Assembly: GCA_017515105.1 (NCBI GenBank)
Contig: JAFWHO010000002.1
Location: 55,463 to 119,462 of the forward strand
Reading direction: 5' to 3'
Length of the DNA: 64,000 bases
Source: Candidatus Saccharimonadota bacterium
GTDB taxonomy: Bacteria; Patescibacteriota; Saccharimonadia; Saccharimonadales; Saccharimonadaceae
Shown in pieces: positions 25,998-33,538 of this stretch (within the stretch, counting starts at the first letter, position 1; the number at the start of each line of letters is the position of its first letter). A program made the position numbers and the translations under genes. Under the pieces are notes generated by a model. The model saw nothing but the letters and a program-made list of their open reading frames with translations. It was not told where the DNA came from and searched no databases.

Positions 25998-27098
25998 CTA
26001 AGCGGTAGGCCGAGCCTTGGGCTTCACCCTATACTTCCCCTTCTTGAACTTATACTCATCGAGAAGGTCCTTGTTCGCCTCGATCTGAGACTGATCCAAA
26101 ATTTCCGAGACCACCTCGACGGAAGCTCCGCACTCAAGAATAGTTTTCAAACACTCAGCCACATCACAAGGTATCATCCTCCTAACGATGAGATCCGGAT
26201 CGATCTTCGCAATTTCTACAAGCATCCGAAACTGCTCTTCTGTTTTTTCCATTAACATCTGATTAAAAAGATACAAATATCTTTCCGGCGCCTTGACCAT
26301 CGCTAAGGCCATCATTAGATCTTCTCCGTCGTCATTATCCATCTCGTAGTACGAAAAATACTCATGATCATCAAAATTCGCAAAGAAGAAATCCGGATCA
26401 GCACCATGCCCCCAGAAAAATGGCAAATCAAGGCAGTGCGCATCCCTCGCATTAAGCGATGAAAGGACCAGGTTCGAATTCGCACCTTTTATCACAAGGT
26501 ATTCAGCCACGTCTCTCAAATTTCTAGGAGGAAGACTTTTGGCCAAATAGTTTGCATCAACCAAACACAGAAGGTTATCAATGTCGTCTTGAGTATCAAA
26601 CACATCTCGAACATCAAACACATTATATATTTTATCAAAAACATCTCTGCCATCAATGAGACCAAGCTTGCAAAATTCTATCCATTCCCGAATATCGACA
26701 AACACCGACCAACCCTCCTGCTGAACCAAAATCCTGTTCATATCGATCTCGTAGTCATGGTCTTTCAAAAAATCCAAAGAAGCAAGAATTTTACAAGGGG
26801 AACTACTGATAAAATTAACAAAAATATCAAGATCAAGCTTCACGCCATGCTCTTTGAACCAATCATAATTCTTAATATAACAACGATAACCATACTCGCC
26901 AGAGAAAAGATTCCGCATGACATGCGAGTTGGTAAGTTCAAAACCCCGCTCGACTAAGTAATCAATATTCTCCTTAACGAATTCAAAATCCCCAGCCACG
27001 ACAAACACATCATCAACATCAATACCTGCCTCATCGATCGCCCATTTGATCCCATGATCCTCCACCAGGCGTTTAATCAACAAATAACGAGAATCCAT
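25998..27098 (-). CDS. Acidic repeat-like protein of unknown function
   Basis: This 366-residue protein is rich in Asp, Glu and aromatic residues, with no signal peptide or membrane segment. Units of about 30-35 residues of the form 'x-x-L-V-E-x-G-x-E-L/I' recur (YLVERGFEL, WFKEHGVKLD, FLKDHDYEID, YLVIKGANSN, FFWGHGADPD, ILECGASVE), which looks like degenerate ankyrin-type repeats. The tail is Lys/Pro-rich. A very strong GGAGGTG site precedes the ATG and a terminator follows. I infer a protein-binding role only. Confidence 0.65.
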   Translation of the reverse strand: MDSRYLLIKRLVEDHGIKWAIDEAGIDVDDVFVVAGDFEFVKENIDYLVERGFELTNSHVMRNLFSGEYGYRCYIKNYDWFKEHGVKLDLDIFVNFISSSPCKILASLDFLKDHDYEIDMNRILVQQEGWSVFVDIREWIEFCKLGLIDGRDVFDKIYNVFDVRDVFDTQDDIDNLLCLVDANYLAKSLPPRNLRDVAEYLVIKGANSNLVLSSLNARDAHCLDLPFFWGHGADPDFFFANFDDHEYFSYYEMDNDDGEDLMMALAMVKAPERYLYLFNQMLMEKTEEQFRMLVEIAKIDPDLIVRRMIPCDVAECLKTILECGASVEVVSEILDQSQIEANKDLLDEYKFKKGKYRVKPKARPTA

Positions 27099-27293
27099 AT
27101 CAACACCTCCTTACATCACTATTCCATTGTTAAATAACCTATTTGCAAAAAAATAAAAACAACACAAATATAACTACATTTATAACATACTTACCCCAAT
27201 CCGTCAAAGTTGAACTCTGTTTACTTAGAATCCAGGTGCCAATATCACAGAATCAAACTACCCCGAATCGGCAACCAGCACCCCCCGTTATTT

Positions 27294-27322
27294 TTGACTT
27301 TTCCACCACAATATGATAAAAT
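27294..27322 (+). promoter_or_regulatory. Promoter of structured RNA 1
   Basis: TTGACT and TAAAAT are separated by 17 bp. The expected start is at about 27329, exactly the first base of the closing helix. Confidence 0.8.
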
Positions 27323-27328
27323 ATAGCT

Positions 27329-27630
27329 ATTGTGGGTGTAGCTTTACTCTTAGATGATGGGGCCCTCTCCGGAGGGTTTTGGGAAGTCACCTAATAGTCC
27401 TTATGCACTAGTGCCCGGTTTATTCTATCATGCCGTGCATGCTAACGTTATTGAATAACGTTAACCTCTGACGGATAACAAATAGCAATTGCAGGCACCC
27501 GCATAACGAACGGCGAACTCCCTGGCTTCGGTCTGGAACAGCGTCGTTAGACGACGTGGGAACTGTTCCGCGGGACAAGCCGTTCCCCCACAATAACTCA
27601 AGGGTCGCAACCACACCTGCGGCCCTTTTT
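27329..27630 (+). ncRNA. Structured non-coding RNA 1 (about 300 nt), unknown family
   Basis: The first eight bases ATTGTGGG pair with CCCACAAT at 27587-27594, closing the molecule. Internal hairpins include CCCTC/GAGGG with a TCCG loop (27363-27376), TAACGTTA/TAACGTTA (27443-27463), AACGGC/GCCGTT (27509/27579), GGAACAG/CTGTTCC (27535/27563) and CGTCG/CGACG inside it. The 3' end is a terminator, AGGGTCGCA/TGCGGCCCT plus a T-run. No plausible coding frame with a ribosome binding site is seen. It does not show RNase P, tmRNA, SRP or 6S signatures that I know. Its promoter, closing helix and terminator match those of RNA 2 downstream. Confidence 0.75.
27601..27630 (+). terminator. Terminator of structured RNA 1
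   Basis: The stem AGGGTCGCA/TGCGGCCCT (one G-U pair, 8-nt loop) is followed by TTTTT. Confidence 0.85.
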
Positions 27631-27671
27631 CCTGTTATAAATCTATCTCTGCGACTTTTTTACAAAAACTA

Positions 27672-27700
27672 TTGACATTCCTACAATTTAATGCTAAAAT
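27672..27700 (+). promoter_or_regulatory. Promoter of structured RNA 2
   Basis: TTGACA and TAAAAT are separated by 17 bp, a near-consensus promoter. The expected start at 27707 is the first base of the closing helix. Confidence 0.85.
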
Positions 27701-27706
27701 ATAAGC

Positions 27707-28270
27707 ATTGTGGGCGTAATTTAAGTAGTATTACGTTGGATGAAACGCGTTTGCAAGCGGATATACCTAGGTTTTAACCATATTCGTCGCGTTTCTATTC
27801 TCCAGCACTATCGGAGAAACCATGGCCAAATTGCTATTTGTGGATGTGGTTCTTCGAGAGAGAACCCTGGGGATGATACATCCAACAAATAGGCTTGTGC
27901 ACTCTCGGGAGAACCCCCCGTACCAATATGACCTGAAGGTTATTCAAGATTTCGGAGTTTAAAACCGCCTTGAAGCTTTCGAACTATATTGGTAGAACCG
28001 GGATTCTCGTACCGGTTCAGAGGTCCTTGCCCGCTGTATAGGGCATTGAGGATGCGACTAAATGCGTTGTATAAATACAACGATACTGTCTCGAAATTCC
28101 ACTAACACTTATCAAAAATAGTGGGAAAGAAAAAACAGAGACAGACGCCTAGTCGTAAGCACAATGGACAACCTCAACTATCCCTTAAAGGGAACACCGC
28201 TATGACGGCTGGTTGTCCACACCACAATAAACCAAAATCACTAGGTCGCAGATTTAATGCGGCCTTTTTT
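27707..28270 (+). ncRNA. Large structured non-coding RNA 2 (about 560 nt), unknown family
   Basis: ATTGTGG (27707) pairs with CCACAAT (28222). Between them I find many helices: CGTAAT/ATTACG (27715/27730), GAAACGCG/CGCGTTTC (27742/27788), TTCTCC/GGAGAA (27798/27813), a 14-bp helix with one bulge (27834-27847/27878-27892) capped by GGTTCT/AGAACC, TACCAATAT/ATATTGGTA (27921/27986) enclosing TTCAAG/CTTGAA, GAACCGG/CCGGTTC (27995/28012), TGCCC/GGGCA (28028/28041), CGACTA/TAGTCG (28055/28150) enclosing CGTTGTA/TACAACG and CTGTCTC/GAGACAG (which holds CCACTA/TAGTGG), and GGACAACC/GGTTGTCC (28166/28211). A terminator ends it. No coding frame is plausible. The size and complexity recall ornate RNAs such as ROOL or GOLLD, but I cannot assign it. 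Confidence 0.8.
28243..28270 (+). terminator. Terminator of structured RNA 2
   Basis: The stem AGGTCGCA/TGCGGCCT is nearly the same as in RNA 1, including the internal G-U pair, and is followed by TTTTT. Confidence 0.85.
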
Positions 28271-28358
28271 TACCAAAAAGCTTAATAAATCACCACCATA
28301 TTGTAATCCGCCGTCATTAGTCTACCCCTGTAAATCCGTAAAAATACCCCTCAAAATA

Positions 28359-28387
28359 TTGACATAAGCGACAATCTATGATATAAT
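28359..28387 (+). promoter_or_regulatory. Promoter of the 28445 gene
   Basis: TTGACA, 17 bp, TATAAT with a TGA extension: a consensus promoter. The stretch from 28271 to 28358 shows nothing else. Confidence 0.85.
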
Positions 28388-28444
28388 TAACAAACTAGCA
28401 AATACGCTAGAGTTTTTGCGCATCACAAGGAGGAGGTGATGAAA

Positions 28445-28846
28445 ATGCGCGAAAATGTCAAGAAAAGGGATAACTTCAGCGATATCAATATCGCTGAAGT
28501 GGCGTACATCCCGTACGCAGGATACAAAGAATTTCCTAACCGATTCGAATACGAATACGGGAAGGAAAAAACCATAATTCTCCGAAATGAACTCACTGGG
28601 GAATTAGAAGAAGTAGAGTACAAGTACTCCGGCGCCGTGCCTTTAAAACACGCAGAGGGGTACCAGTGGTACTGGGGTGATGTGAAAGCAGACGATTACA
28701 ACTCCAATATCTGCTTCTACTTCTTTAAGGATGGCACATTTAAAGAGGCGGCCATCACACTGTGTGGCAACAGCCTCAGCAAAAAGGAGTTCGATAAGAT
28801 CAGTAAGGGTGTTAAATACCCAGCAGAAGTCACAGCCAGATTCTAG
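28445..28846 (+). CDS. Small protein of unknown function
   Basis: This 133-residue soluble protein is rich in Tyr, Glu and Lys (AEVAYIPYAGYKEFPNRFEYEYG; GYQWYWGDVKADDYNSNICFYFFKDG). No domain is recognised. A very strong AAGGAGGAGG site is 8 nt from the ATG at 28445; in-frame GTG (28436) and ATG (28439) codons overlap that site and are less likely. It has a consensus promoter and its own terminator, so it is probably well expressed. Confidence 0.72.
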   Translation: MRENVKKRDNFSDINIAEVAYIPYAGYKEFPNRFEYEYGKEKTIILRNELTGELEEVEYKYSGAVPLKHAEGYQWYWGDVKADDYNSNICFYFFKDGTFKEAAITLCGNSLSKKEFDKISKGVKYPAEVTARF

Positions 28847-28876
28847 GCAAAAATAGCTGGCAATCTAACACCCTCC

Positions 28877-28906
28877 GGGGCCCCGCCTTGCGGGGTCCTT
28901 TTCGTT
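28877..28906 (+). terminator. Terminator after the 28445 gene
   Basis: A GGCCCCGC/GCGGGGTC stem with loop CTT is followed by CTTTT. Confidence 0.8.
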
Positions 28907-28962
28907 GCCTCGTTGCCCCCTAACACCAGCAAACAACGCTAAACCCCAAAACAGATCAAGTT

Positions 28963-30264
28963 TTACTCTACTCTATCCCTCTCTTCCACCAAATTTATAT
29001 AAGCCTTCGGATTGCCCTTCACCTTGTCCGCAGGGACAAATTCCACCCCCTGAGAAATCAAGAAATTCATCATCTTCTTCTTTACAAATCTAGCTTTTTG
29101 CGGCAAAGTCGGCAATACCTTACCTCTCCGATAATCAACGTGCATTCTCTTCATTTCATCTTTTAGTTTCCGCGACAGTTCACCCGGCTCTTCATCTAGA
29201 TTTAACGGCTCACCGATGACCATGGAGCCGAATTTAAGTGCCCGATTTTCATTGGTAGGATTCTCTTGGTATAGCCTCTCGTAATACTCAGGGTTTATGT
29301 CTTTTACTCCGCGCCCGCGCCAATCGTTCGGATCACTCGGATACCAAACCGGCGCATTCCCCATCTGAGTCTCACCACCATCGCTCTTTTTAAACAAATC
29401 CGACCAAAAAACGTGCCCATTTACGCTTTTTAGCCCAGTCTTCCCGTTTTCCTTATCTTCCATACCGATTGCTCGCGCGAGTAACCCCGTTGCAATACCA
29501 AGCGTGGCGCCACTTCTAGAAACCTCGTCAATAATCACCAAATTCTTTCCGTCAAGCACCGTCGGTGTTGCCATAATCGTGTCTACGTCCTCCGTTTCAA
29601 TCCCCCCTTCAATATAAAGCGCACGTATCCTTGCCAGAAAATCCTTTTGTTTCTCTTCTGGCAAGGCATCAAAATGATCCCAGAAGTCCTTTTTCGTCGC
29701 CATTCTCCAGTTACCAGCATTATCGCTAATTTCCTGGTGCTCATTGGTCTCAATACCGACATTCTTAAACCACGGCCGTCGATCTATCGCTAGGAACGTC
29801 TCTTCCGGCTTTTCTTCATTTGTAAAATCTTCCCAAAACTCATTCACGAGCCAACTCACCGGCCTAGCTGATTTATCCAAATAAATAACGTGGTCCGCCT
29901 TCGGCACGCCAGGCACATCACCAGAAAGCATCGCAACCGTTTCAGCTGTCCGACCCGCCATCAACCCCAAAGTCTCATTGATACTAAGCGTACGACTCTT
30001 TATCTTTTTATCAAAATCCTCCCTGTTCCCCGCCTGCCGCGAAAAAATCGGATAATTCTTCGGGTCGACTGTAAAGTTCGGCACTATCTCCTTTCCACTC
30101 TTAACCTCAGCTTCAGTTTGGCCGGCTTCCTCTAGCCGTTTGACCGCCTCTACCACGCGACTACCCATATCCTGCATATCGTCGTTCTTCGGACCAGCCT
30201 CTGGCGCCTTTTCGACTGGTTGCTCATCTAATGAATTCACTATAATACTTTTCTCTTTTTCCAT
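28963..30264 (-). CDS. Phosphoribosyltransferase-like protein
   Basis: The protein has 433 residues. The segment LVIIDEVSRSGATLGIATGLLARAI (about 250-274) matches the PRPP-binding loop of type I phosphoribosyltransferases, and VIYLDKSARPVSWLVNEFW (about 125-143) fits the preceding strand. A charged N-terminal region of about 70 residues and a long C-terminal region are extra. No base-specific hood is recognisable, so the substrate is unknown. A GGAGG site and a promoter (TTGGAT, 17 bp, TAAAAT) precede it. Confidence 0.65.
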   Translation of the reverse strand: MEKEKSIIVNSLDEQPVEKAPEAGPKNDDMQDMGSRVVEAVKRLEEAGQTEAEVKSGKEIVPNFTVDPKNYPIFSRQAGNREDFDKKIKSRTLSINETLGLMAGRTAETVAMLSGDVPGVPKADHVIYLDKSARPVSWLVNEFWEDFTNEEKPEETFLAIDRRPWFKNVGIETNEHQEISDNAGNWRMATKKDFWDHFDALPEEKQKDFLARIRALYIEGGIETEDVDTIMATPTVLDGKNLVIIDEVSRSGATLGIATGLLARAIGMEDKENGKTGLKSVNGHVFWSDLFKKSDGGETQMGNAPVWYPSDPNDWRGRGVKDINPEYYERLYQENPTNENRALKFGSMVIGEPLNLDEEPGELSRKLKDEMKRMHVDYRRGKVLPTLPQKARFVKKKMMNFLISQGVEFVPADKVKGNPKAYINLVEERDRVE

Positions 30265-30326
30265 CTACCTCCTCATTAACTCTATTTTACCATAAAAACA
30301 AACCCAATCCAAAACCGGGTATACCT

Positions 30327-30355
30327 AAAAACCCCAGCACTTTAGCCGGGGTTTT
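30327..30355 (-). terminator. Terminator overlapping the 3' end of the 30342 gene
   Basis: CCCCGGC/GCTGGGG with an A/T-rich lower stem is followed by TTTTT on the minus strand. The stop codon of the gene lies inside the hairpin. Confidence 0.8.
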
Positions 30356-30755
30356 CTTTTAAAGCATTGAGAAATTCTTTTAGCGTTCTGGTATACCTTT
30401 CATGGAACATAGACAAACGAAACTCTCTTTCACGGTATTCATCTTCCCATCCACCTTGATCTTCCTTATACCAGTCATCATCATCGAGAATGATGTCATA
30501 ATGATGATAAGCCTCCTCAAGAAGAGATGCAGTCTCCGCTACCCTTTTTGCAGCTTTAACTATACTAAAACAAGAGAAGCAAAACCCATCCAGCAACACG
30601 ACGACTCTATTCTTTATCGTGCGCACTGCCTCAATTCGATCGGTTGAAACGACTGAAACGAATCCATAGTTTGATGTATGTTTGATGAATGGAACAAAGT
30701 AATCCATGTCTTCCTCTTCCTCAATGTCGATATCAAACAGAATAACATAGCCCAT
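30342..30755 (-). CDS. Small acidic protein of unknown function
   Basis: This 137-residue soluble protein has an acidic N-terminus (FDIDIEEEEDMDYF), a hydrophobic centre with three cysteines nearby (LLDGFCFSCFSIV) and an acidic middle (IILDDDDWYKEDQGGWEDEY). No family is recognised. A GGAGGTGGG site and a good promoter precede it. Confidence 0.65.
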   Translation of the reverse strand: MGYVILFDIDIEEEEDMDYFVPFIKHTSNYGFVSVVSTDRIEAVRTIKNRVVVLLDGFCFSCFSIVKAAKRVAETASLLEEAYHHYDIILDDDDWYKEDQGGWEDEYREREFRLSMFHERYTRTLKEFLNALKENPG

Positions 30756-30817
30756 AACCCACCTCCTGGATACTATAACTACAAATTGCTATCTAGAAAC
30801 ACTTTAAACCTATCAAT

Positions 30818-30846
30818 ATTATACAATAAATACCCATATATGTAAA
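30818..30846 (-). promoter_or_regulatory. Promoter of the 30342 gene
   Basis: TTTACA, 17 bp, TATAAT on the minus strand. Confidence 0.75.
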
Positions 30847-30881
30847 GCCACACAGCAAAATACTCCGACTTTTACCCCAAG

Positions 30882-30911
30882 AAAAAAGCCCGTGCATCAA
30901 ACGCACGGGCT
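30882..30911 (-). terminator. Terminator after the 30917 gene
   Basis: The stem AGCCCGTGC/GCACGGGCT with a 7-nt loop is followed by T-residues on the minus strand. Confidence 0.85.
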
Positions 30912-30916
30912 GTGTC

Positions 30917-31264
30917 TTAAATCCTCCCTGAAAAAGGTTTCGTTGCTAAAATCAGCATATCCATTACAGCTTTGACTCTCTCGGCATTACATTCTTCACG
31001 CAAAGTAGCAAGCCTAATCGTAAACATACCATACTTAATCAAATCAGTGTTTGAAATCTGCACTGTACCATACGACAAATGCTCAACATCTTGCAAAACC
31101 TTTTCTAAGTTTTCCGATAAATATTTGCTACTGCTATAATCGAGATTCACCTCAATAAGAGGGATCGCACATTGCGAGTAGAAATGGAAAAACTTAATGT
31201 GTTTCACCTCGACATTCTTGATATCGATATATGCTTCAACAGCGCCCATATCGTTATAAGTCAT
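30917..31264 (-). CDS. Small protein of unknown function
   Basis: This 115-residue soluble protein (MTYNDMGAVEAYIDIKNVEV...) has no recognised domain. The start at 31264 has a GGGGAGGTG site 6 nt upstream; an ATG six codons earlier overlaps that site. An extended -10 (TGC TATACT, about 31325) lies upstream. It is monocistronic, with its own terminator. Confidence 0.65.
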   Translation of the reverse strand: MTYNDMGAVEAYIDIKNVEVKHIKFFHFYSQCAIPLIEVNLDYSSSKYLSENLEKVLQDVEHLSYGTVQISNTDLIKYGMFTIRLATLREECNAERVKAVMDMLILATKPFSGRI

Positions 31265-31355
31265 TTCAACACCTCCCCACACTTTGAACTCTTTCAGGAC
31301 TGTTAAAAAGCGACACCTACCTCCCAGTATAGCACATTTTCACCCCTGAACATAA

Positions 31356-31384
31356 AAAAGCCCGAACTTATAGTTCAGGCTTTT
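31356..31384. terminator. Terminator after the 31393 gene
   Basis: The hairpin GCCTGAACT/AGTTCGGGC has T-runs on both sides. It closely resembles the terminator at 31723, which ends the neighbouring gene. Confidence 0.8.
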
Positions 31385-31392
31385 CGCTAGAA

Positions 31393-31536
31393 TCATTCAT
31401 CAGAGTCCGGATCCTCCGAATCCGATTTTTCTACGATACGCCCATATTTTAAGTTGGCGGACTCAAAACATAAGAAGATGAACAGACCAAGTACGACAAA
31501 TGCAACAAGTGCACCAAATATTTTCAAAACAACCAT
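31393..31536 (-). CDS. 47-residue single-pass membrane protein
   Basis: The protein has one hydrophobic helix (VVLKIFGALVAFVVLGLFIF) and a short acidic tail ending DSEDPDSDE. An AAGGAGG site lies just before two adjacent ATG codons; the second gives better spacing. It shares promoter, 5' leader and terminator sequence with the next gene upstream (31738). The function is unknown. Confidence 0.65.
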   Translation of the reverse strand: MVVLKIFGALVAFVVLGLFIFLCFESANLKYGRIVEKSDSEDPDSDE

Positions 31537-31584
31537 CATTTCCTCCTTCCAATTACTCCATTCGATCACCTTCAGCTCTATAAT

Positions 31585-31690
31585 AATCCTAGCTAGTAAG
31601 GTGCGCAAACTCTCTATATTTGTCTAAAAGCTTATTCTTACAATTATACCACAAGAGGTAAGAAAAGTCAATATAACTGAAGCATTTTCA
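31585..31690 (-). repeat. Duplicated promoter and 5' leader, copy 1
   Basis: It is similar over about 105 bp to 32636-32736. It contains TTGACT (31666-31671), a 17-bp spacer and TATAAT (31643-31648), then a leader with the conserved segment ACGCACCTTACTAGCTAGGA (one base differs in this copy). Confidence 0.85.
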
Positions 31691-31722
31691 CGGTGTTGTC
31701 AACTAAAACACCCTCGAGACAT

Positions 31723-31753
31723 AAAAAACCTGAACTATCAGTTCAGGTTTTTT
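31723..31753. terminator. Terminator after the 31738 gene
   Basis: The arms AAAAAACCTGAACT and AGTTCAGGTTTTTT have an ATC loop. The stop codon region lies in the hairpin. Confidence 0.85.
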
Positions 31754-32580
31754 GCTAGTGATTCTTCCACGAGATAATCCCAAGCTTCAGGAGAAAGATC
31801 CTCGCTGGGAAACGGATCACCATCTGATCCGATGACCGTCTCGGGCACTTCCCCAGAGTCAATTAAACGACGTCGCTCCATCAACTCCTGGTATTCATCA
31901 TAACTAATATGCCCGATTGACGGCTCAAGAGCCTTCATACATCTCTGATATTCCTCATAAACAGGAAAATCAGCTGGATGAAGATCCGTCTCGTTAGCAT
32001 CTTCCCTGATGATAAAAACATCCTCTCCGACAATAAATGGTCTATAGCGACCATTTATACTGGCCGAATCTGGCCGATAAAAAATAATGTCAGAGTATTG
32101 ATACCACTCGTCCGATCTCGCAGGGTCAACGGAGGCCTCAGTTGAATTCTCAGATTCATCATCATCAACACGACGCCCCTCAATCTCCATGATTATCTTG
32201 ATTTCCCGCCATCTCTCAACGGCTTTCCGAAGATGATCGAAAGTGTCGTCGAAGTCTTGCCTCATTTCCTCATCAAGAATAATCGAAATATTACGATAAT
32301 TCTCAATGGTTTGGATGGCATCTTCCGGAACTTCATCAATACCGTCTGTGTAGGCAATTCTCCCATATTCAAGCAGCTTCGAGTATCCCTTTTTGGGCAC
32401 AAAAGCCGCAAAATAAAAGAAAAAACCAGCCATCATCACAAATGCTAACCCTATAAGCGAGGCAAGCAAGACGATACCCTTCCTGGAAACTGCAATCCGA
32501 GAACCAGACCCATCATCGGCTTCTTCGACATTGTTAATACTTTCTTCCCTCCTGGAAGACCACATCAGAAACCAATTCAT
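31738..32580 (-). CDS. Single-pass membrane protein with acidic outer domain
   Basis: The protein has 280 residues. A cytoplasmic N-terminus of about 35 residues is followed by a membrane segment (GIVLLASLIGLAFVMMAGFFFYF, about 35-57) and a roughly 220-residue Asp/Glu-rich domain, partly helical, without a recognised fold. It has its own promoter about 100 nt upstream, nearly identical to that of the 31393 gene. The function is unknown. Confidence 0.68.
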   Translation of the reverse strand: MNWFLMWSSRREESINNVEEADDGSGSRIAVSRKGIVLLASLIGLAFVMMAGFFFYFAAFVPKKGYSKLLEYGRIAYTDGIDEVPEDAIQTIENYRNISIILDEEMRQDFDDTFDHLRKAVERWREIKIIMEIEGRRVDDDESENSTEASVDPARSDEWYQYSDIIFYRPDSASINGRYRPFIVGEDVFIIREDANETDLHPADFPVYEEYQRCMKALEPSIGHISYDEYQELMERRRLIDSGEVPETVIGSDGDPFPSEDLSPEAWDYLVEESLAKNLN

Positions 32581-32635
32581 TTCATTTCCCCCTTTTTTTT
32601 AAAGTATTTCGTCTACGCCACCTTTAGCTTACAAA

Positions 32636-32736
32636 AATCCTAGCTAGTAAGGTGCGTAAACTCTTTTTAACTACAGTCTATGCTTGCAATTATACCATAA
32701 GAGGTGAGAAAAGTCAATCAAACAAAAGCATTTTCG
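32636..32736 (-). repeat. Duplicated promoter and 5' leader, copy 2
   Basis: TTGACT (32712-32717), 17 bp and TATAAT (32689-32694) are followed by the same leader segment as in copy 1. The predicted leader is about 100 nt in both cases. Confidence 0.85.
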
Positions 32737-32797
32737 GGCTAGTGTCAAATATTCTAAAAAAGGCAAAACCTAGTCCACCCCACCCTTAACCCCAAAC

Positions 32798-32827
32798 AAA
32801 ATAACCCCCATTTACGGGGGTTATTTT
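32798..32827. terminator. Terminator after rpsH
   Basis: A 12-bp stem (AAAATAACCCCC and complement) has T-runs. It ends the rplC-to-rpsH transcript where rplF would normally follow. Confidence 0.9.
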
Positions 32828-32852
32828 ACCTTGGACTTCTCTCTTGAAAAGA

Positions 32853-33254
32853 TTACCAAACTTTGACCAAGATTTCACCGCCCAAGCGATTTTTCTTAGC
32901 TTCACGTCCGGTCATTAATCCCTTAGAAGTGGAAACAATCACCATACCGCGGCCAGATTTGATCGTTGGGATGTCATCTGCAGAAGAGTAAACTCTTCGG
33001 CCTGGCTTTGAGACTTTGCTAATCTCATTGATCTTTGCGTTCATACCTGGCTCATTGATCGTAACTTTAAGAGTTCCTCTCGGTTCTCCAGCAATTACTT
33101 CATAACCAGTTACATAACCGTTGTTCTTTAGTACCTCTACTACCCCTGTTTTCAACTTCGAAGTAGGAACGAGGATTTCATTTTTACCAACCATTACAGC
33201 GTTACGAATACGGGTAATGAGGTCAGCAATTTGATCTGTAGATTGTAATGACAT
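32853..33254 (-). CDS. rpsH: 30S ribosomal protein S8
   Basis: The protein has 133 residues: DLITRIRNAVMVGK at the start and the C-terminal IVSTSKGLMTGREAKKNRLGGEILVKVW, which is the 16S-binding S8 signature. It is the last gene of this half of the split cluster. Confidence 0.98.
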   Translation of the reverse strand: MSLQSTDQIADLITRIRNAVMVGKNEILVPTSKLKTGVVEVLKNNGYVTGYEVIAGEPRGTLKVTINEPGMNAKINEISKVSKPGRRVYSSADDIPTIKSGRGMVIVSTSKGLMTGREAKKNRLGGEILVKVW

Positions 33255-33267
33255 ACTATCTCCTTTC

Positions 33268-33537
33268 CTACCAGCTACTCTTAGTTACACCAGGAATTTC
33301 ACCCTTAGAGGCTTTTTCCCGGAAGTTAATACGAGAAAGACCAAATCGACGCATATAACCGCGTGGACGACCGTCCAACATATCACGGTTCTTTAGTCTC
33401 GTAGGCGATGAATTGCGTGGTAGCTTCTGCAAGCCTTCAAGATCGCCAGCTGCCTTGAGTGCAGCCCTCTTATCTTTGTACTTTTCGTACATTTTTCTTC
33501 GTTTTGCATCACGATACACTGCTGATTTCTTAGCCAT
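33268..33537 (-). CDS. rpsN: 30S ribosomal protein S14, zinc-free type
   Basis: The protein has 89 residues. It ends [33 protein letters not shown], the S14 signature, and lacks the CxxC pairs of the zinc form. The start at 33537 lies one base after the rplE stop with GGGAGG upstream; an earlier in-frame ATG lies inside rplE. Confidence 0.96.
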   Translation of the reverse strand: MAKKSAVYRDAKRRKMYEKYKDKRAALKAAGDLEGLQKLPRNSSPTRLKNRDMLDGRPRGYMRRFGLSRINFREKASKGEIPGVTKSSW

Positions 33538-33538
33538 T

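Noticed and set aside
27420..27614. 64-codon open frame on the minus strand within structured RNA 1
   Set aside because: No ribosome binding site or promoter, it runs through the hairpins of the RNA on the other strand, and it overlaps the closing helix. A chance frame.
27329..28270. RNase P RNA, tmRNA, SRP RNA or 6S RNA
   Set aside because: The GAGGAAAGTCC core of RNase P, the tRNA-like ends of tmRNA and the GGAAG/AGCA loop of SRP RNA are not present. The 6S bubble pattern does not fit 560 nt with many branches.
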